Origin: JACKOB01 sp024234575
GTDB taxonomy: Bacteria > Pseudomonadota > Gammaproteobacteria > Pseudomonadales > Oleiphilaceae
DNA length: 5,454 nucleotides
NCBI GenBank assembly: GCA_051208035.1
Contig: JBPJFZ010000031.1
Location: forward strand, 1-5,454
Direction: 5' to 3'
The notes beneath the pieces are model-generated. The model searched no databases, was not told where the DNA came from, and saw only the letters and a program-made list of their open reading frames with translations. The translations under genes and the position numbers were made by a program. This document shows, piece by piece, positions 1-5,454 of the stretch (position 1 is its first letter; each line of letters starts with the position of its first letter).

Positions 1-91
1 AGAATTTAAGCAGTTGATTTTGAAGGTAAAAATTGATTGTGGTTGTTGGTTTGATCTTTAGCTGGCTGAGAAAGAAAGTTAAAGAAAAGAG
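1..91. other. Non-coding region upstream of rrn P1
   Basis: This stretch carries no open frame of note and no recognisable RNA gene. It is AT-rich, with A-runs near 29-33 and a purine-rich block at about 68-91. I cannot identify a second rrn promoter here. Candidate -35-like TTGATT/TTGATC words near 14 and 51 have no TATAAT-like partner at 15-19 bp. In enterobacterial rrn operons this zone holds Fis sites, but no convincing match to the degenerate Fis consensus stands out. The gene upstream of the operon lies outside the window. Confidence 0.6.
68..91 (+). promoter_or_regulatory. Possible UP element upstream of rrn P1
   Basis: An A-rich, G-interrupted block fills the positions about -38 to -60 relative to the likely transcription start, directly abutting the -35 hexamer. 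In rrn P1 promoters this position binds the alpha-subunit C-terminal domains of RNA polymerase. The block is A-rich but purine-heavy and lacks the alternating A-tract/T-tract pattern of the E. coli UP consensus. The call therefore rests on position and composition only. Confidence 0.35.
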
Positions 92-119
92 TTGACAGCG
101 AAGGTGGCGGCCTTATAAT
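92..119 (+). promoter_or_regulatory. rRNA operon promoter P1 (sigma-70 type)
   Basis: TTGACA at 92-97 and TATAAT at 114-119 are both perfect sigma-70 consensus hexamers, separated by a 16-bp spacer as in E. coli rrn P1 promoters. The segment after the -10 box (120-129) is GC-rich (ACGCGCCTCG). That is the discriminator type that makes rRNA promoters sensitive to ppGpp/DksA and initiating-NTP control in gammaproteobacteria. Transcription should start about 7-10 bp after the -10 box, around 126-129. It is the only clear promoter upstream of the 16S gene in this window. A P2 like that of E. coli is not visible between here and boxA. Confidence 0.93.
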
Positions 120-123
120 ACGC

Positions 124-142
124 GCCTCGGTTGAGCGAGAGC
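124..142 (+). promoter_or_regulatory. boxB-like hairpin of the leader antitermination site
   Basis: CTCG (126-129) pairs with CGAG (136-139) around the loop GTTGAG. Two more pairs, G124-C142 and C125-G141, form across a bulged A140. It sits 6 nt before boxA, matching the boxB-boxA order of rrn leaders. The stem is short, and if transcription starts at 126-129 its first bases may not be transcribed, so the assignment is tentative. Confidence 0.45.
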
Positions 143-148
143 TTAACT

Positions 149-160
149 GGTTCTTTAACA
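149..160 (+). promoter_or_regulatory. boxA antitermination element (leader)
   Basis: GGTTCTTTAACA closely matches the E. coli rrn boxA (TGCTCTTTAACA), with the core CTTTAACA intact. As RNA, boxA binds NusB-NusE (ribosomal protein S10) and nucleates the rRNA antitermination complex that keeps RNA polymerase resistant to Rho and speeds elongation. A second copy with the same 12-nt core lies before 23S at 2171-2182. Its core can also pair with 1869-1875 after 16S, extending the 16S processing stem. Confidence 0.9.
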
Positions 161-178
161 AGAAGCCAAGCAATGACA

Positions 179-188
179 TGTGGGCACT
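179..188 (+). promoter_or_regulatory. boxC-like element (leader)
   Basis: TGTGGGCACT matches the boxC region of E. coli rrn leaders (TGTGTGGGCACT) and follows boxA by about 18 nt. Its role in antitermination is minor in E. coli. Here the bases are also part of the 5' arm of the 16S processing stem, which may be the stronger reason for conservation. Confidence 0.55.
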
Positions 189-197
189 GACTGGAGA

Positions 198-288
198 TAT
201 TTCTACAAGAAATAAATCAAGTCAGTGATATCACGAAAGTGGTTCATTTGAATTGAGAAGAAATAGAGTCTTCGGACTTAAAAAGATT
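198..288 (+). other. 16S leader: hairpins between processing stem and 16S
   Basis: This is untranslated leader RNA, removed during 16S maturation. TATTTC (198-203) and GAAATA (209-214) form a 6-bp hairpin with loop TACAA. A second hairpin at 226-246 is capped by a GAAA tetraloop (235-238) closed by CAC/GTG, with a bulged T229. Leader hairpins of this kind help early folding of 16S in E. coli, but the role here is inferred. No coding signal is present. Confidence 0.6.
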
Positions 289-1816
<1,528 letters not shown>

Positions 1817-1925
1817 AACGAAGTAGGAAGTTTTCGGTCAAGTGTCCACATGTCATTGCTTGGAAGAAGTTGAAGGTCCAGGGTCTGCGGGCCCATGGCA
1901 TTGCGCGAGTGATGTGATGAGAATT
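1817..1925 (+). other. 16S to tRNA-Ile spacer, with 3' arm of the 16S processing stem
   Basis: This transcribed spacer is dominated by the 3' arm of the RNase III stem. The 18-nt block 1846-1863 is the exact complement of 166-183. Bases 1830-1845 extend the helix inward and 1869-1881 extend it outward to boxA and its flank (147-159). The remaining bases (1882-1925) link to the tRNA and hold no further element I can recognise. No coding capacity is evident. Confidence 0.88.
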
Positions 1926-2002
<77 letters not shown>

Positions 2003-2031
2003 GAATGAGCTATGCAGTAAGACCGACATGA

Positions 2032-2107
2032 GGGGCCATAGCTCAGCTGGGAGAGCGCCTGCCTTGCACGCAGGAGGTCGGCGGTTCGATCCCGCCTGGC
2101 TCCACCA
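2032..2107 (+). tRNA. alaT: tRNA-Ala (anticodon TGC)
   Basis: This is a 76-nt cloverleaf. The acceptor stem GGGGCCA (2032-2038) pairs with TGGCTCC (2097-2103), followed by discriminator A2104 and encoded CCA (2105-2107). The stem contains the G3-U70 wobble (G2034 with T2101), the classic identity element for alanyl-tRNA synthetase. The anticodon arm is CCTGC (2058-2062), loop CTTGCAC with TGC at 2065-2067, then GCAGG (2070-2074). The T arm carries GGTTCGATCC. It reads GCN alanine codons, chiefly GCA/GCG. It lies 29 nt after tRNA-Ile, the usual Ile-Ala spacer pair. The symbol is by analogy with E. coli. Confidence 0.98.
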
Positions 2108-2150
2108 AGACTTGGCAAGAATCAAGGTTATTCGAGAGAGTGATTTTGCT

Positions 2151-2169
2151 TCTGATCAAGAGGATCGGA
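2151..2169 (+). promoter_or_regulatory. boxB-like hairpin of the spacer antitermination site
   Basis: TCTGATC (2151-2157) pairs with GATCGGA (2163-2169) around the 5-nt loop AAGAG. The stem has seven pairs, one of them the T2153-G2167 wobble. It lies one base before the spacer boxA, reproducing the boxB-boxA order of the leader with a longer stem. Its sequence is unlike the leader hairpin, so conservation is of form and place only. Confidence 0.55.
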
Positions 2170-2170
2170 A

Positions 2171-2182
2171 AGTTCTTTAACA
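2171..2182 (+). promoter_or_regulatory. boxA antitermination element (spacer)
   Basis: AGTTCTTTAACA shares the 12-nt word GTTCTTTAACAA with the leader (150-161 and 2172-2183). It should reload or maintain the NusB-S10 antitermination complex before RNA polymerase enters the nearly 2.9-kb 23S gene. A boxA at this place is normal for gammaproteobacterial rrn operons. Confidence 0.88.
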
Positions 2183-2289
2183 ATTTGGCGAGTGAAACGA
2201 AACGAGATTCATAATCAAGCGAATCTGGTGTGAAAAATCGTTACGGTGTGAGAAGCAGACTGAATCTCAAATGAGGTTGAAGCGAAAGC

Positions 2290-2310
2290 AGAGACTGTTT
2301 GGGGTTATAT

Positions 2311-2317
<7 letters not shown>
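2290..2317 (+). other. 23S pre-rRNA processing stem, 5' arm
   Basis: Bases 2298-2317 pair with 5191-5211 to give 20 base pairs, interrupted only by one unpaired G (5205) on the 3' side. The helix extends outward from 2290-2297 to 5212-5219 with eight more pairs, about half of them G-T wobbles. Its inner end is helix 1 of mature 23S (2311-2317 with 5191-5197), so the precursor and mature helices are continuous. RNase III cleaves such a stem to free pre-23S. Confidence 0.92.
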
Positions 2318-5190
<2,873 letters not shown>

Positions 5191-5199
<9 letters not shown>

Positions 5200-5219
5200 A
5201 TAACGCCCAAATGGTTTTT
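5191..5219 (+). other. 23S pre-rRNA processing stem, 3' arm
   Basis: This is the complement of the 5' arm at 2290-2317. Bases 5191-5204 pair without interruption with 2304-2317, G5205 is bulged, and 5206-5211 pair with 2298-2303. Bases 5212-5219 extend the helix with wobbles. It straddles the mature 23S 3' end at about 5199. Confidence 0.9.
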
Positions 5220-5292
5220 AGCACCAGATAGATTATGAATGTAAGTGACACTCGCTGATTGTAAAGAATTGAAAGAAGATCAGACAGTTTTG
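5200..5292 (+). other. 23S to 5S spacer
   Basis: This 93-nt transcribed spacer holds no tRNA and no coding signal. Its first 20 bases belong to the 23S processing stem. The rest is AT-rich and largely unstructured, the type of RNA that RNase E cuts to free pre-5S. The last bases (5279-5292) could pair with the start of 5S as an alternative hairpin. Confidence 0.75.
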
Positions 5293-5411
5293 TGCCTGAT
5301 GACAATAGCGGACGTGAACCACCTGAACCCATCCCGAACTCAGTAGTGAAACCGTCCAGCGCCGATGGTAGTGTGGGGTCTCCCCATGTGAGAGTAGGTC
5401 ATCGTCAGGCT
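5293..5411 (+). rRNA. rrf: 5S ribosomal RNA
   Basis: This is the complete 5S rRNA of the central protuberance, about 119-120 nt, which binds L5, L18 and L25. Helix I is nine pairs between GCCTGATGA (5294-5302) and TCGTCAGGC (5402-5410), including T5300-G5404. The conserved core ATCCCGAACTCAG and the block CGCCGATGGTAGTGTGGGG are intact, as is helix II pairing (GGACG 5310-5314 with CGTCC 5353-5357). The 3' half closely resembles Pseudomonas-type 5S. The exact ends are uncertain by one or two bases because position 1 does not pair. It is the last gene of the operon, with no trailing tRNA. Confidence 0.97.
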
Positions 5412-5418
5412 TTTATTG

Positions 5419-5449
5419 AAGGCCCTGCTAGTGATAGCAGGGCCTTTTT
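5419..5449 (+). terminator. Intrinsic terminator of the rRNA operon
   Basis: AAGGCCCTGCTA (5419-5430) and TAGCAGGGCCTT (5435-5446) form a perfect 12-bp stem with a GTGA loop, a GNRA-type tetraloop. The stem runs into TTTTT at 5445-5449. It begins 8 nt after 5S and should end transcription without Rho, which matters because the boxA-modified polymerase resists Rho. The A-rich left base could also give some termination in the opposite direction. Confidence 0.95.
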
Positions 5450-5454
5450 CGTTT

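Larger units (their letters stand above)
147..198 (+). other. 16S pre-rRNA processing stem, 5' arm
   Basis: The bases 166-183 are perfectly complementary to 1846-1863 after 16S (18 bp). The helix continues through G184-T1845 (wobble) and 185-188/1841-1844. After a bulged A1840, 189-198 pairs with 1830-1839 using several G-T wobbles. Outside a purine-rich internal loop (160-165 against 1864-1868), a further helix joins 147-159 to 1869-1881 with one T-T mismatch and two wobbles. This is the long duplex cut by RNase III to release pre-16S. RNases E/G and others then trim the ends. Confidence 0.9.
2108..2310 (+). other. tRNA-Ala to 23S spacer
   Basis: This transcribed spacer has no gene. It holds a boxB-like hairpin (2151-2169), a second boxA (2171-2182), a 6-bp hairpin AGATTC (2205-2210)/GAATCT (2221-2226) with a 10-nt loop, and a smaller hairpin AATCTC (2263-2268)/GAGGTT (2273-2278) with loop AAAT. 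It ends in the 5' arm of the 23S processing stem (2290-2310). The arrangement parallels the equivalent E. coli spacer, which also repeats boxA before 23S. Confidence 0.8.

Noticed and set aside
1..67. Fis-binding sites or an extra upstream promoter
   Set aside because: Stretches such as GGTTTGATCTTTAGC match the Fis consensus only in part, and no -35/-10 pair with proper spacing is visible.
225..234. Palindrome GTGATATCAC as an operator
   Set aside because: It lies in the transcribed leader and is better explained by the GAAA-capped hairpin at 226-246. A lone 10-bp palindrome is weak evidence for a protein site.

Overview
The window is one complete ribosomal RNA operon on the + strand. In order it holds a sigma-70 promoter, an antitermination leader, 16S rRNA, tRNA-Ile(GAT), tRNA-Ala(TGC), 23S rRNA, 5S rRNA and an intrinsic terminator. 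I see no credible protein-coding gene on either strand. Every open frame of any length lies inside or antisense to rRNA or tRNA.

The organism is a bacterium. The 16S signatures, the 16S-Ile-Ala-23S-5S order, the E. coli-like boxA and the 12-nt shared antitermination core indicate a gammaproteobacterium. The 16S reads most like the marine, Oceanospirillales/Pseudomonadales-type lineages. That placement is by eye from remembered sequences and I cannot name a genus.

Layout: 1-91 is non-coding upstream DNA, A/purine-rich just before the promoter. P1 lies at 92-119 with perfect TTGACA and TATAAT boxes 16 bp apart. The leader (about 126-288) carries boxB-like, boxA and boxC-like elements and the 5' arm of the 16S processing stem. 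16S is about 289-1816. The 16S-23S spacer (1817-2310) carries the 3' arm of that stem, the two tRNAs, a second boxB-boxA module and the 5' arm of the 23S stem. 23S is about 2311-5199. A 93-nt spacer leads to 5S (about 5293-5411), and a 12-bp GUGA-loop terminator with a T-tract closes the operon at 5419-5449.

The parts work as one transcription unit. P1 drives a long, untranslated transcript. The two boxB-boxA modules would recruit the Nus-factor antitermination complex before 16S and again before 23S. Two long stems loop out 16S and 23S for RNase III, the tRNAs are released by RNase P and 3' nucleases, and the hairpin ends transcription. The rRNAs look intact, with wild-type sequence at the decoding, peptidyl-transferase, macrolide-binding and sarcin-ricin sites. 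I found no intervening sequence, mobile element, CRISPR array or new gene system. The findings concern RNA-structure details of an otherwise ordinary operon.
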